This document shows positions 1 through 8,068 of a DNA stretch of 64,000 nucleotides, in pieces. The position numbers and the translations under genes are program-made. Within the stretch, counting starts at the first letter, position 1; every line of letters starts with the position of its first letter. Source of the DNA: Burkholderiales bacterium RIFCSPHIGHO2_01_FULL_63_240 (GTDB lineage: Bacteria; Pseudomonadota; Gammaproteobacteria; Burkholderiales; Burkholderiaceae_C); the NCBI GenBank assembly GCA_001770725.1, contig MERU01000009.1, positions 62,001-126,000 on the forward strand. The letters are read 5' to 3'. Below the pieces are notes generated by a model. The model made no database searches and had not been told where the DNA came from. It worked only from the letters and a program-made list of their open reading frames with translations.

Positions 1-432
1 AACAAGCTCAGCGAGGTCATGGCGGCTGCCGGTGGCATCATCACCGGATCGGGCTCTGACATCGTGGTGGTCTCCGGCACGCGTGATGGCCAGCCTTTCC
101 GCAAGGAAATCGACTTCACGAAGGTGTTCGCATCCTCTGGCTCCGAGCCCGACTTCGAGCTGCGCAACGGCGACACCATCTGGGTGGACCGCGCTCCGCA
201 GATCTACATGTACGGTGAGGTGCAACGTCCCGGTGCCCAGGTGCTCTTGCGCGGCACCACGGTGCTGCAGGCCCTGGCCAGCGCCGGTGGCCTGACCCTG
301 CGCGGCACGCAGCGTGGCATCAAGGTGCACCGCCGCGACGAAGCCACGGGCGAGGTCACGGTGATCGAGCCTGGCATGAACGATGTGCTCAAGCCGAACG
401 ACATCATCTACGTCAAGGAAAGCCTGTTCTGA
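1..432 (+). CDS. epsE: Polysaccharide export protein EpsE, C-terminal part (5' end outside window)
   Basis: The open frame enters from the left edge with no start in the window; the 143 visible residues are the C-terminal part. It contains an SLBB-type beta-grasp repeat (YMYGEVQRPGAQVLLRG, then LQALASAGGL) as in outer-membrane polysaccharide export proteins, and it ends in IYVKESLF, a tail I associate with EpsE proteins of exosortase-linked EPS loci. Family members form the periplasmic/outer-membrane channel for exopolysaccharide. A strong rho-independent terminator follows 29 bases after the stop, so this is probably the last gene of its transcription unit. The Wza/EpsE family call is secure; the exact symbol is less so because the N-terminus is missing. 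Confidence 0.8.
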   Translation, partial: NKLSEVMAAAGGIITGSGSDIVVVSGTRDGQPFRKEIDFTKVFASSGSEPDFELRNGDTIWVDRAPQIYMYGEVQRPGAQVLLRGTTVLQALASAGGLTLRGTQRGIKVHRRDEATGEVTVIEPGMNDVLKPNDIIYVKESLF

Positions 433-460
433 CCTGAACGCGGTTTTGCTGGATGCGACA

Positions 461-487
461 GGGGCCCTTCGGGGCCCTTTTCTTTTT
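461..487 (+). terminator. Rho-independent terminator of epsE
   Basis: A GGGCCC-TTCG-GGGCCC hairpin with a UUCG tetraloop at 462-477 is followed directly by a T-rich tract to about 487. It lies 29 bases past the epsE stop. Confidence 0.85.
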
Positions 488-513
488 TGGCGAGTGCAGG
501 GTTGGGTTGGTTG

Positions 514-692
514 GCCACGTTGTGAGCAACGGTCAGGGGGCGAGGGGTGCCTGCTCCGGTCCTGCGCGGGGCACCACCGAGCTTGGTCACCATCACCCCT
601 TGAACGCGAGTCAAGCAGGTGCCGAGCCATGACACCGCACATGTCGGGCCTGCGCAGGCACCCCTCGCCCCCTGCCCGCGACACAACGTGGC
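514..692 (+). repeat. Palindromic intergenic element, copy 1 (conserved core, long perfect arms)
   Basis: Inner arms at 534-554 and 654-674 are perfect 21-base inverted repeats. Outer arms at 514-524 (GCCACGTTGTG) and 682-692 (CACAACGTGGC) are perfect over 11 bases. The roughly 99-base core between the inner arms shares blocks with two other copies at 44778-44936 and 45005-45185: CTGCGCGGGGCACCACCG, TCACCCCTTGAAC and GACACCGCACATGTCGGG. The arms differ in sequence from copy to copy but stay self-complementary. Here the element sits between the convergent epsE and rsmB genes. Open frames across it are artefacts of the repeat. The family is unknown to me. Confidence 0.85.
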
Positions 693-702
693 AGGCGGAG
701 AA

Positions 703-737
703 GGAAGAAGGGCGACGCTTTGCGTCGCCCTTCTTCC
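703..737. terminator. 16-bp hairpin, probably terminating rsmB; shared with the purN-trpS spacer
   Basis: GGAAGAAGGGCGACGC at 703-718 and its exact complement at 722-737 enclose a TTT loop. It lies 26 bases beyond the rsmB stop, so on the minus strand it could act as that gene's terminator, with a TTCT-rich rather than pure T tail. A near-identical 19-bp hairpin occurs at 44956-44995, also beside the palindromic element, so it may be part of the same modular unit. Confidence 0.6.
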
Positions 738-763
738 TCCAATCCAGCGCCGTGCGCGGTGGC

Positions 764-2029
764 TCAGTCCTTCTTCTGCCAAACCGCCGCAAAGAACCCA
801 TCGGTCGAGTGCTTGTGCGGCCACAGGCGCAGGTGGCCGGCGGGCGTGACCAGGTCGGCCGCGTTCTCGACGCCCGCCGCGGTCAGCGCCTCGGCGGCGT
901 TGAGCAGCACGAAGTCGGGGTGGGCCGCCGTGAACGCGTCGGCGATGCCTTCGTTTTCATCGGGGATCAGGCTGCAGGTGGCGTACACCAGCCGGCCGCC
1001 CGGCTTGAGCAGGCGGGCAGCGCTGTCCAGGATGGCCGCCTGCTTGACCTTGAGCTCCTCCAGCGCCTTCGGTGACTGGCGCCACTTCAGGTCGGGGTTG
1101 CGGCGCAGCGTGCCCAGGCCGGAGCAGGGCGCGTCCACCAGCACGCGGTCGATCTTGCCGCGCAGGCGCTTGATGCGGTCGTCGTTCTCGTGGGCGATCT
1201 GCGTGGCGTACACGTTGGAGAGCCCGCTGCGCGCCAGGCGCGGCTTGAGGTTGTCCAGGCGGTGGGCCGACACGTCGAAGGCGTACAGGCGCCCGGTGTT
1301 GCGCATCAGCGCGCCCAGCGCCAGGGTCTTGCCGCCGGCGCCGGCGCAGAAGTCCACCACCATCTCGCCGCGCTTGGGGGCGGTCAGCAGTGACAGCAAC
1401 TGGCTGCCTTCGTCCTGCACCTCGACGTGGCCTTCGGTGTAGAGGGGCATCTTCTGCAGCGCCGGCTTGCCCGGGATGCGGATGCCGATGGTCGAATAAG
1501 GCGTGGGCGCGGCCTCGATCTGGGCGGCGGCCAGCGCTTCGAGCACGGTTTCGCGCTTGGCCTTTTGGGTGTTGACGCGCAAATCCAGCGGGGCCGAGGC
1601 CGAGAAGGTCTCGACCAGGGCCCAGAAGCCCTCGTCGTCGAGCTGCTCGCGCAGGCGGTTGGCCAGCCAGTCGGGCAGGTTGTGGCGCAGCTTGTCTTGC
1701 AGCTGGGTGCGGTCGATGGTGGCGGTGCGGGCCAACCAGGCGAGTTCGTCCGGCGTGGCGCCGTTTTTTAGCACATGGGGCAGGCCCTGCCAGGCCAGCA
1801 GGGCCAGGCGGCGCTCTTGCGGGCCATGGCCCGACTGCGCCAGGTGGGCCCACAGCAGGCGCTGGCGCAGCACGGCGTAGGCCGTCTCGGCCAGGGCGTG
1901 CCGTTCGCGCTGGCCCAGGGCCTTTTGCTTGCGGAAGAAGTAGGAGACGATGCTGTCGGCCGGGGCGTCGAGCTTGAGCACCTCACGGATGAGCTGGGTC
2001 GTGAGGTCGAGGAGCGCTTTCGGATGCAT
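764..2029 (-). CDS. rsmB: RsmB/NOP-family rRNA (cytosine-5) methyltransferase
   Basis: 421 residues, the normal length for RsmB-type enzymes, which methylate C5 of a 16S rRNA cytosine using SAM. The N-terminal 140 residues are helical and NusB-like. The SAM-binding loop VDFCAGAGGKT is at 225-235. The two cysteines expected of m5C methyltransferases are Cys302 in DAPCSGLGTLRRNPDLKW and Cys352 in YATCSL. I chose the ATG at 2029 because the sequence MHPKALLDLTTQLI begins the recognisable domain; an open extension of 34 residues upstream looks non-coding. The 5' end overlaps the 3' end of the upstream desaturase gene by 47 bases. Assignment to rsmB rather than a paralogue rests on the RNPDLKW motif. 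Confidence 0.85.
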   Translation of the reverse strand: MHPKALLDLTTQLIREVLKLDAPADSIVSYFFRKQKALGQRERHALAETAYAVLRQRLLWAHLAQSGHGPQERRLALLAWQGLPHVLKNGATPDELAWLARTATIDRTQLQDKLRHNLPDWLANRLREQLDDEGFWALVETFSASAPLDLRVNTQKAKRETVLEALAAAQIEAAPTPYSTIGIRIPGKPALQKMPLYTEGHVEVQDEGSQLLSLLTAPKRGEMVVDFCAGAGGKTLALGALMRNTGRLYAFDVSAHRLDNLKPRLARSGLSNVYATQIAHENDDRIKRLRGKIDRVLVDAPCSGLGTLRRNPDLKWRQSPKALEELKVKQAAILDSAARLLKPGGRLVYATCSLIPDENEGIADAFTAAHPDFVLLNAAEALTAAGVENAADLVTPAGHLRLWPHKHSTDGFFAAVWQKKD

Positions 2030-2981
2030 GGGCGCGATTATCCGCTGCTTGTGTGCCCGGGCGCTCCCATTCTGGCGGGGCCCAGATGTGTTTGAGGCGC
2101 AAACCAAGCGGGCCAGGGCGCATGACGTCACGGAACATGGCCACCCACTCGTGCAGCGTCAGCCAAAGCGGGTTGTGCGTGTGCACCTGGCGAACCAGGC
2201 CGTAGTCCACCGCTTCGGTCTCTTCCACGAAGGTGCCGAAGAGCCGGTCGAAGACGATCAGCGTGCCGCCGTAGTTCTTGTCGATGTAGCGCTCGTTGCG
2301 GCCATGGTGGGCGCGGTGGTGCGAAGGCGTGTTGAAGACCAGCTCGATCAGCGGGTGCAGCTTGCCCACCCACTGCGTGTGCACGAAGAACTGGTAGGCC
2401 AGGTTGAACGACAGCGCCAGCAGCACCGCCTTGGGCTCGAAACCGATCCACACCATGGGCAGGTAGAACAGCCAGTTGCCTGCGAAGCTGTAGAGCCAGC
2501 TCTGGCGCATGGCCGCCGTGAAGTTCATGTGCTCCGAGCCGTGGTGCACCACGTGCGCGCACCAGAACCAGCGGATGCGGTGGCTGGCGCGGTGGAACCA
2601 GTAGTAGCAGAACTCCACGCCGAGGTAGAGCGCCGCGAAGCTCAGCGGCGTCAGCTCGATGCTGGCGAGCCGGTGGTGGGCGTACAGCCAGTTCATCGCC
2701 GGCAGCACGAAGACCAGCACCAGCACCACGTCGACCCAGGTGTAGACGCCGCCCAGCACCATGCTGTCGAGCGAGTCGCGCCAGTCGTAGACCCGCTTGC
2801 CCTGGCGCTTCTCGCCGCGCATGCGCAGCCACTCGGCCACCACCACCGCGAAGAACAGCGGCGACAGCAGCATCAGGAAGGCATCGCGCCAGTCCACGTG
2901 CGGATCGACCCCCCCGAAAGGCTGGATCGACGACGCGATGTAGGCGGACAGGAGGTCGGACAGGTTGGCCAGCAGACTCAT
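1983..2981 (-). CDS. Sterol desaturase / fatty acid hydroxylase family membrane protein
   Basis: 332 residues with several hydrophobic helices and the three histidine clusters of the family: HRASH at 130-134, HVVHHGSEH at 143-151 and HHRAHHG at 221-227. These ligate a di-iron centre in membrane hydroxylases and desaturases acting on lipids. The substrate cannot be read from sequence. The start ATG at 2981 gives MSLLANLSDLL. It is transcribed divergently from an AraC-type regulator at 3187, with a palindrome at 3074-3090 between them, so that regulator is a plausible controller. The gene probably forms a unit with rsmB, whose start it overlaps. Confidence 0.85.
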   Translation of the reverse strand: MSLLANLSDLLSAYIASSIQPFGGVDPHVDWRDAFLMLLSPLFFAVVVAEWLRMRGEKRQGKRVYDWRDSLDSMVLGGVYTWVDVVLVLVFVLPAMNWLYAHHRLASIELTPLSFAALYLGVEFCYYWFHRASHRIRWFWCAHVVHHGSEHMNFTAAMRQSWLYSFAGNWLFYLPMVWIGFEPKAVLLALSFNLAYQFFVHTQWVGKLHPLIELVFNTPSHHRAHHGRNERYIDKNYGGTLIVFDRLFGTFVEETEAVDYGLVRQVHTHNPLWLTLHEWVAMFRDVMRPGPLGLRLKHIWAPPEWERPGTQAADNRAHASESAPRPHDPAHP

Positions 2982-3073
2982 GGCAAGTGGTGGAAACAGC
3001 AGCGAATCGAAACTTTGACGTTCCCATGCTCGTCATTTCGGCCGAGTCTGGCTTGACCTCCTCAGACATTTTC

Positions 3074-3090
3074 TTGACGTTTGACGTCAA
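3074..3090. promoter_or_regulatory. Candidate operator between desaturase and AraC regulator
   Basis: TTGACGT and ACGTCAA form perfect 7-base arms around a TTG spacer; the left arm is also repeated directly (TTGACGTTTGACGT). It lies 93 bases upstream of the desaturase start and 97 bases upstream of the regulator start. Position and symmetry suggest an operator; the binding protein is not known. Confidence 0.45.
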
Positions 3091-3186
3091 TGTGTTTGGC
3101 GGCGCCTCCCATCTACCCCGAATGGGCAGGGTGCGACCGGGCGTGCATGATTCACGATCGTCTCTTGTGCCCCTGGTGCTGTTGCC

Positions 3187-4182
3187 ATGGCCGAAACCCG
3201 CATCGCCGCGTCCTTTGCCCAATTGCTGTACGAGTACCTGGACCGCCAGGGGCTCGATGGCCAGCGCGTGCTGGGCCCGCGTCCCGATCCGGCGCAGCAC
3301 TTCGTGCCCATGAGCCAATGGCAGGACTGGCTTCGCAGGGTCGATGCCCTCGAGGGCCGCCCCGGCCTCGGCTTGCGCATCGCGGAAGGCGTCAGCGCCC
3401 GCCACTTCGGTGTGGTGGGCTACGCGGCCCTGGCCTGCAGCAACCTCGCCGAAGCCTTGCAGCGCATGGAGCGCTACCACGCCTCGGTCTACGACGTGAA
3501 CCCGGCGCATGTTTCGCTGGATGAAAAAGGCGTGACCATCGAGTGGGGCGTTGAACGCGGCCGCCCCGGTGCCCTGGTCGACGAAACCGCCATCGCGTCC
3601 CTGGTTCAGCTCGCACGCGACATGACCGGCCGCTACTGGCCCGTGCGCGAAGTCGCCTTCGTGAACCCACCGCCTGCCGACGTGCAGCCCTACCGCGATT
3701 TCTTCGGTGGCGAGGTGCTGTTCAACATGCCGGTCACGCGCGTGGTCTTCGACATGACCTACATGGCGATGCCGCTGCGCAAGTCCGACCCTGCCCTGGC
3801 CGAGTTACTCGACCAGCAGGCGCGCCAGCTGCTGCAGCAGGTCTCCAAGGTGCCGGCCGTGGTCGACGCCTGGCGGCTGACGCTCGTGCCCCTGATCCGC
3901 GAGGGCAAGACCTCGCTGGCCGCGCTGGCCGAGGCCCACCACAGCAGCCCGCGCACCCTGCAGCGCCGCCTGGCCGAGCAGGGCACCACCTTCCAGCAGT
4001 TGCTCGACGACACGCGCCGCCACCTGGCCGAAGCCCACCTGCTCGACGGCCACCTCGACCTGGCCGAGATTTCGCTGCTGCTGGGCTATTCCGAGCAGAG
4101 CGCTTTCACCCGGGCCTTCCGCGCCTGGACGGGCCTGCCGCCGGCCCAGTGGCGTCGCCGTCAACGGCTTGAAGCGGCTTGA
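3187..4182 (+). CDS. AraC-family transcriptional regulator
   Basis: 331 residues. The N-terminal 200 residues match the layout of the 'arabinose-binding' sensory domain found in OruR/ArgR-like AraC proteins. The last 100 residues hold two helix-turn-helix units (SLAALAEAHHSSPRTLQRRL and the LGYSEQSAFTRAFRAWTG signature), ending PAQWRRR. It is cytoplasmic and DNA-binding, with an effector unknown from sequence. The start ATG follows TGTTGCC; no strong ribosome binding site is visible. It is divergent from the desaturase gene, the likeliest target, and overlaps the DUF2804 gene downstream by 14 bases, so the two may be cotranscribed. Confidence 0.88.
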   Translation: MAETRIAASFAQLLYEYLDRQGLDGQRVLGPRPDPAQHFVPMSQWQDWLRRVDALEGRPGLGLRIAEGVSARHFGVVGYAALACSNLAEALQRMERYHASVYDVNPAHVSLDEKGVTIEWGVERGRPGALVDETAIASLVQLARDMTGRYWPVREVAFVNPPPADVQPYRDFFGGEVLFNMPVTRVVFDMTYMAMPLRKSDPALAELLDQQARQLLQQVSKVPAVVDAWRLTLVPLIREGKTSLAALAEAHHSSPRTLQRRLAEQGTTFQQLLDDTRRHLAEAHLLDGHLDLAEISLLLGYSEQSAFTRAFRAWTGLPPAQWRRRQRLEAA

Positions 4183-5242
4183 TGCCGCGCCCGACAGCTC
4201 CGACACCGGGACGCCCGTGACCGCCGCGCTGCCTCGCTCGTTGGCCAACGCCTTGCCCCTCGCGCCCGATGCGGCGGTCCAGGGCGGGCGCCTGCAGGCT
4301 GGCCGCTATGTGGGCCGCCTGCCCGTGGTCGATTGGTCCGGCCTGAACGAAGCCCAGGCGCGTCCCGATTGGTGGCTGCGCTGCCACCACAAGCGCTGGA
4401 CGTACGTCGGCATCGGCACGCCCACCTTGTTCATCGGCATGGCCATCGTCGACCTGGGCTGGTCCACCACGGCGTTTGCCTACGTGTTCGATCGCCTGCG
4501 CCAGCGCCTGGTGGTCGATTGGGACGCGGTGGGCCTGCCCAAGCTCTCGGGCCAGGTCAGCAACGGGCCCCTGCAGGCTGGCGAGGCCTGGTTCCGCTCG
4601 TTCAACGGTCGCCTGGCCTTTCGGCCTGCCGCCGACGACACGCTGCACATCGACTGGCGCACCAGGCAGGTCAACCTGCAGGCCGAGCTGGACCTGGGGC
4701 GCATGCCGCCCAGCCTGCTGGCCATCGGCACGCCCGCGGGTGGCCTGGCGCACGCCACGCACAAGACCTCGGCGCTGTCGGTGCGCGGCTGGGTGTCGAT
4801 GGACGGCCAGCGCCTGAGCCTCAACGAAGGCCACGCCAGCATCGACAGCTCCAATGGCCTGCTGGCGCGCGACACGGCCTGGCGCTGGGCCAGCGCGCAC
4901 CGCCCCGGGCTCGGCTTCAACCTGCAATCGGGCTACTTTGGCGACCAGGAAAACGCGCTCTGGCTGGATGGGGACATCGTGCCGCTGGGCGCGGCGCACT
5001 TCGAGTTCGATGCGGCGCAGCCGCTGGCCGACTGGCGCATCCGCACCGACGACGGCCTGCTCGACCTGCGCTTCAAGCCCCTGGGCGCGCGCTGCGGCGA
5101 CAAGCGCGTGCTCGTCGCCGCCAGCCGCTACATCCAGCCCGTGGGCCTGTTCGAGGGCACGGTGCGGCCTTCGCCGACCGCGCCCGCGCGCCCCATCAAG
5201 GACCTGCTGGGCGTCACCGAAGACCACCACTCGCTCTGGTGA
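4169..5242 (+). CDS. DUF2804 family protein
   Basis: About 357 residues if TTG at 4169 is used, or 341 from the GTG at 4217 (VTAALPRSLANA); there is no in-frame ATG near the 5' end. The sequence has the DUF2804 pattern: a beta-rich body with GRYVGRLPVVDW near the start, PDWWLRCHHKRWTYVGI, repeated paired strands and a C-terminal RYIQPVGLFEG. Function is unknown; the fold resembles lipid-binding beta-barrels such as hydroxyneurosporene synthase-like proteins. Overlap with the AraC gene and nearness to a lipid-modifying desaturase fit a lipid-related role (inference). The stop is only 3 bases from the stop of convergent amiE. Confidence 0.75.
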   Translation: MKRLDAAPDSSDTGTPVTAALPRSLANALPLAPDAAVQGGRLQAGRYVGRLPVVDWSGLNEAQARPDWWLRCHHKRWTYVGIGTPTLFIGMAIVDLGWSTTAFAYVFDRLRQRLVVDWDAVGLPKLSGQVSNGPLQAGEAWFRSFNGRLAFRPAADDTLHIDWRTRQVNLQAELDLGRMPPSLLAIGTPAGGLAHATHKTSALSVRGWVSMDGQRLSLNEGHASIDSSNGLLARDTAWRWASAHRPGLGFNLQSGYFGDQENALWLDGDIVPLGAAHFEFDAAQPLADWRIRTDDGLLDLRFKPLGARCGDKRVLVAASRYIQPVGLFEGTVRPSPTAPARPIKDLLGVTEDHHSLW

Positions 5243-5245
5243 CCC

Positions 5246-6286
5246 TCACTCGTACTTCAGCCGCGCATCGTTCGGGATGCCCTCGATCGGGCACTCGGCC
5301 GTGCCCACCGTCGGCCGCGTGATGGCCTCGACCTTGGCCTGCGTGGCCAGCGGGTCGGCCACCCACTCGCGGTAGAAGCTGAACGGGCACTCGGCCACGC
5401 CCTTGTCCCCTTCGCCCGAGTTGATCTTGCCGGTGTAGCCGCGGTGCAGCAGCTTGAACAGGTGGTTCTGCGACTGCCCGGTCGAGCGCGCGTCGCGGAT
5501 CAGGCGCTTGCTCAGCTGCGCGTACTGGATGCCGTAGTCCTCTTCGCCGCACTCGCCCAGCGTGCGCCCGTCGAAGCCGATGATGGCGCTGTGCCCGAAG
5601 TAGCTGTAGACGCCGTCGAAGCCCGCCGCGTTGGCCACCGCCACGTAGCAGTTGTTGGCCCAGGCCATCGACTTGGAGATCATCACCTGCTGCTCCTTGG
5701 CCGGGTACATGTAGCCCTGGCAGCGCACGATCAGTTCCGCGCCCTTCATCGCGCAGTCGCGCCAGATCTCGGGGTAGTTGCCGTCGTCGCAGATGATGAG
5801 GCTGACTTTGAGGCCCTTGGGGCCGTCCGAGACGTAGGTCTGGTCGCCGGGGTACCAGCCTTCGATGGGCGTCCACGGCATGATCTTGCGGTACTTCTGG
5901 ACGATCTCGCCCTGGTCGTTCATCAGGATCAGCGTGTTGTAGGGCACCTTCTTGGGGTGCTCCTCGTGGCGCTCGCCGGTCAGCGAGAACACGCCCCACA
6001 CCTTCGCGTTGCGACAGGCCTGCGAGAACACCTCGGTCACGTCGCCGGGGATGTTGACGGCCGTCTCCATCATCTCGGCCTTGTCATACATGATCCCGTG
6101 GGTGCTGTACTCGGGGAAGATGACCAGGTCCAGGCCGGGCAGGCCCAGCTTCATGCCCTCGATCATCTGGCGGATCTTGTGCGCGTTCTCAAGCACCTCG
6201 GCCGTGGTGTGCAGCCGGGGCATCTTGTAGTTGACGACTGCGACGCCGACGGTGTCGTCGCTGCTGGAAATGTCACCGTGAAGCAT
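5246..6286 (-). CDS. amiE: Aliphatic amidase AmiE
   Basis: 346 residues, exactly the length of the Pseudomonas enzyme, which hydrolyses short aliphatic amides such as acetamide and propionamide to the acid plus ammonia. It is a cytoplasmic nitrilase-superfamily enzyme. The catalytic triad falls at the canonical numbers: Glu59 (FPEYS), Lys134 (QKYRKIMPW) and Cys166 ([10 protein letters not shown]). A good Shine-Dalgarno (GAGGAG) precedes the ATG. No amide porin or AmiC/AmiR regulator is adjacent. A palindrome at 6367-6382, 80 bases upstream, nearly matches one between urtA and the permease-kinase gene at 38116-38131, suggesting shared control with the amide transporter and formamidase locus. 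Confidence 0.95.
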   Translation of the reverse strand: MLHGDISSSDDTVGVAVVNYKMPRLHTTAEVLENAHKIRQMIEGMKLGLPGLDLVIFPEYSTHGIMYDKAEMMETAVNIPGDVTEVFSQACRNAKVWGVFSLTGERHEEHPKKVPYNTLILMNDQGEIVQKYRKIMPWTPIEGWYPGDQTYVSDGPKGLKVSLIICDDGNYPEIWRDCAMKGAELIVRCQGYMYPAKEQQVMISKSMAWANNCYVAVANAAGFDGVYSYFGHSAIIGFDGRTLGECGEEDYGIQYAQLSKRLIRDARSTGQSQNHLFKLLHRGYTGKINSGEGDKGVAECPFSFYREWVADPLATQAKVEAITRPTVGTAECPIEGIPNDARLKYE

Positions 6287-6366
6287 GGTGGGCTCCTCAA
6301 AAAGCGATCAGGGAAGGTGGTGCGGCAAAGCCCTGCCATTGTTCGAAGCCGCCTGCACGCGCCCAA

Positions 6367-6382
6367 TACGTTGTTTGACGTA
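6367..6382. promoter_or_regulatory. Candidate operator upstream of amiE, shared with the urt/fmd locus
   Basis: TACGTTGTTTGACGTA: perfect TACGT/ACGTA arms with a 6-base spacer. Read in the amiE direction it is TACGTCAAACAACGTA, against TACGTCAATTAACGTA at 38116-38131 (14 of 16 identical). It lies 80 bases upstream of the amiE start, a suitable place for an activator of the FixJ/NarL type. Binding is inferred. Confidence 0.55.
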
Positions 6383-6517
6383 CGTCCGGGGCCATCCGAG
6401 AGGCGTCAAAGCAAGGTCACACGCGATGGCGCACAATCGCGCCCTCTGAGCACGTCACTGCACGCCATTGGTGCGCCAGACAGAAGTACCCAAGAGACCC
6501 CGCCAAGGAGACCCCAC

Positions 6518-8026
6518 GTGCCCAGCCCACTCGACCGCCTGCAGCGCCTCGACGTGTCCGCCATGCGGCGGGGCATCGAGAAAGAAGGCCTGCGCGTGCT
6601 GCCCGATGGCACCCTGGCCGCCGACGCCCACCCGCGCGTCCTGGGCTCGGCCCTGACCCACCCGCACATCACCACCGACTTCAGCGAGTCGCAGCTCGAG
6701 CTGGTCACCGGCGTGCACGCCGGCATCGACGACTGCCTGCGCGAGCTCACCGACATCCACCGCGAGGTGCTGCAAGCCATCGGCACCCAGCGCATGTGGG
6801 CCAGCTCCATGCCCGGGCACCTGCCGCCCGACGGCGCCATCCCCATCGGCTACTACGGCACCTCCAACGTGGGCCAGGCCAAGCGGGTCTACCGCAACGG
6901 CCTGGTGCACCGCTACGGCGCGCGCATGCAGACCATCAGCGGCATCCACTACAACTGGTCGGTGCAAGGCGCCACCACGGAAGACTACTTCGCGCTGATC
7001 CGCAACTTCCGCCGCCACGTCTTCGTGCTGCTGATGCTGTTCGGTGCCTCGCCCGCCGTCACCAAGGGCTTCGTGGCCGGGCTCGACCACGGCCTGCAGC
7101 CCCTGGGTGAGGGCACCTTGCACCTGCCGCACGCCACCTCGCTGCGCATGGGCCGCCTGGGCTACCAGAGCGACGCGCAAAGCGCGCTGTGCGTGAGCTA
7201 CAACCACCTCGACGGCTACGCCCGCTCGCTGCACGGCGCCCTGATCGGCTCGCACCCGCCTTACGAGGCCCTGGGCATCCAGGCGCCCGATGGCAGCTAC
7301 CGCCAGCTGGGCACCAGCTTGCTGCAGATTGAAAACGAGTTCTACAGCCCCATCCGCCCCAAGCGCGTGACCCAGCCCGGCGAGCGCCCGCTGCACGCCC
7401 TGCGCGAGCGCGGCGTCGAGTACGTCGAGGTGCGCTGCATGGACCTGCAACCCGAGCTCACCGTGGGCATCGACGAGCACACCCTGCGCGTGCTCGACGT
7501 CTTCCTGCTGTGGGCGATGACATCCGACAGCCCGCCCGACTCGCCGCAAGAGATCCGCGACCTGGTCGAGAACCAGCGCCTGGTCGCCGCCCGCGGCCGC
7601 GAGCCTGGCCTGAAGCTGCGCCGCCATGGCGAGCGCGTGCCGCTGGCCGACTGGGCCGCCGACGTGATGGCGCAAGGCCTGCCCCTGGCCCGCCACCTCG
7701 ACGAGGTGCACCAGGGCGACGCGTTCACCCAGGCCTGGCTGAAGGCTACGCAAGACCTGCAGCAAACCGAACACCTGCCCTCGGCCCGCGCCTTGCAAGC
7801 CATGCAGCAACTGCACGCGGGCGAGCACGCGGCCTTTGGCCTGGCCGCCTCCGACCGCGTGCGCGAAGCCCTGCTGGCCCAGCCCTTGAGCGCCGACGAA
7901 CGCGAAGCCGCCCTGTTGCGCGCCAACCGCTCGTGGCAGGCGCAGGCCGAGATCGAGGCCACAGACCGCCTTACATTCGAGGCCTACCGACAGCAGTTCC
8001 TGGATCCGGCGCGCCTGGTGGTCTGA
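6518..8026 (+). CDS. gshA: Glutamate-cysteine ligase
   Basis: 502 residues, close to the proteobacterial type-1 enzyme, which makes gamma-glutamylcysteine in the first, ATP-dependent step of glutathione synthesis. Recognisable are RRGIEKEGLRVLPDG near the N-terminus, HPHITTDFSESQLELVTG, the QTISGIHYNWS region and YVEVRCMDLQP. The start is the GTG at 6518, preceded by AAGGAG at 6505-6510; an open frame reaching much further upstream is antisense to amiE and not coding. An ACAATCGCG motif near 6433 may be a -10 element. The next gene begins 42 bases after the stop. Confidence 0.94.
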   Translation: MPSPLDRLQRLDVSAMRRGIEKEGLRVLPDGTLAADAHPRVLGSALTHPHITTDFSESQLELVTGVHAGIDDCLRELTDIHREVLQAIGTQRMWASSMPGHLPPDGAIPIGYYGTSNVGQAKRVYRNGLVHRYGARMQTISGIHYNWSVQGATTEDYFALIRNFRRHVFVLLMLFGASPAVTKGFVAGLDHGLQPLGEGTLHLPHATSLRMGRLGYQSDAQSALCVSYNHLDGYARSLHGALIGSHPPYEALGIQAPDGSYRQLGTSLLQIENEFYSPIRPKRVTQPGERPLHALRERGVEYVEVRCMDLQPELTVGIDEHTLRVLDVFLLWAMTSDSPPDSPQEIRDLVENQRLVAARGREPGLKLRRHGERVPLADWAADVMAQGLPLARHLDEVHQGDAFTQAWLKATQDLQQTEHLPSARALQAMQQLHAGEHAAFGLAASDRVREALLAQPLSADEREAALLRANRSWQAQAEIEATDRLTFEAYRQQFLDPARLVV

Positions 8027-8068
8027 AGCAGGCGAAGCCGGGCAACCTTTGCCCCGAGCCTGTTCAAG

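Noticed and set aside
619..849. An open frame encoding a peptide with SHDTAHVGPAQAPLAP, similar to frames at 44843-45105
   Set aside because: The similarity comes from the palindromic repeat element being read in both orientations; there is no ribosome site, the frame crosses hairpins, and the sequence has RNA/DNA-structure rather than codon conservation.
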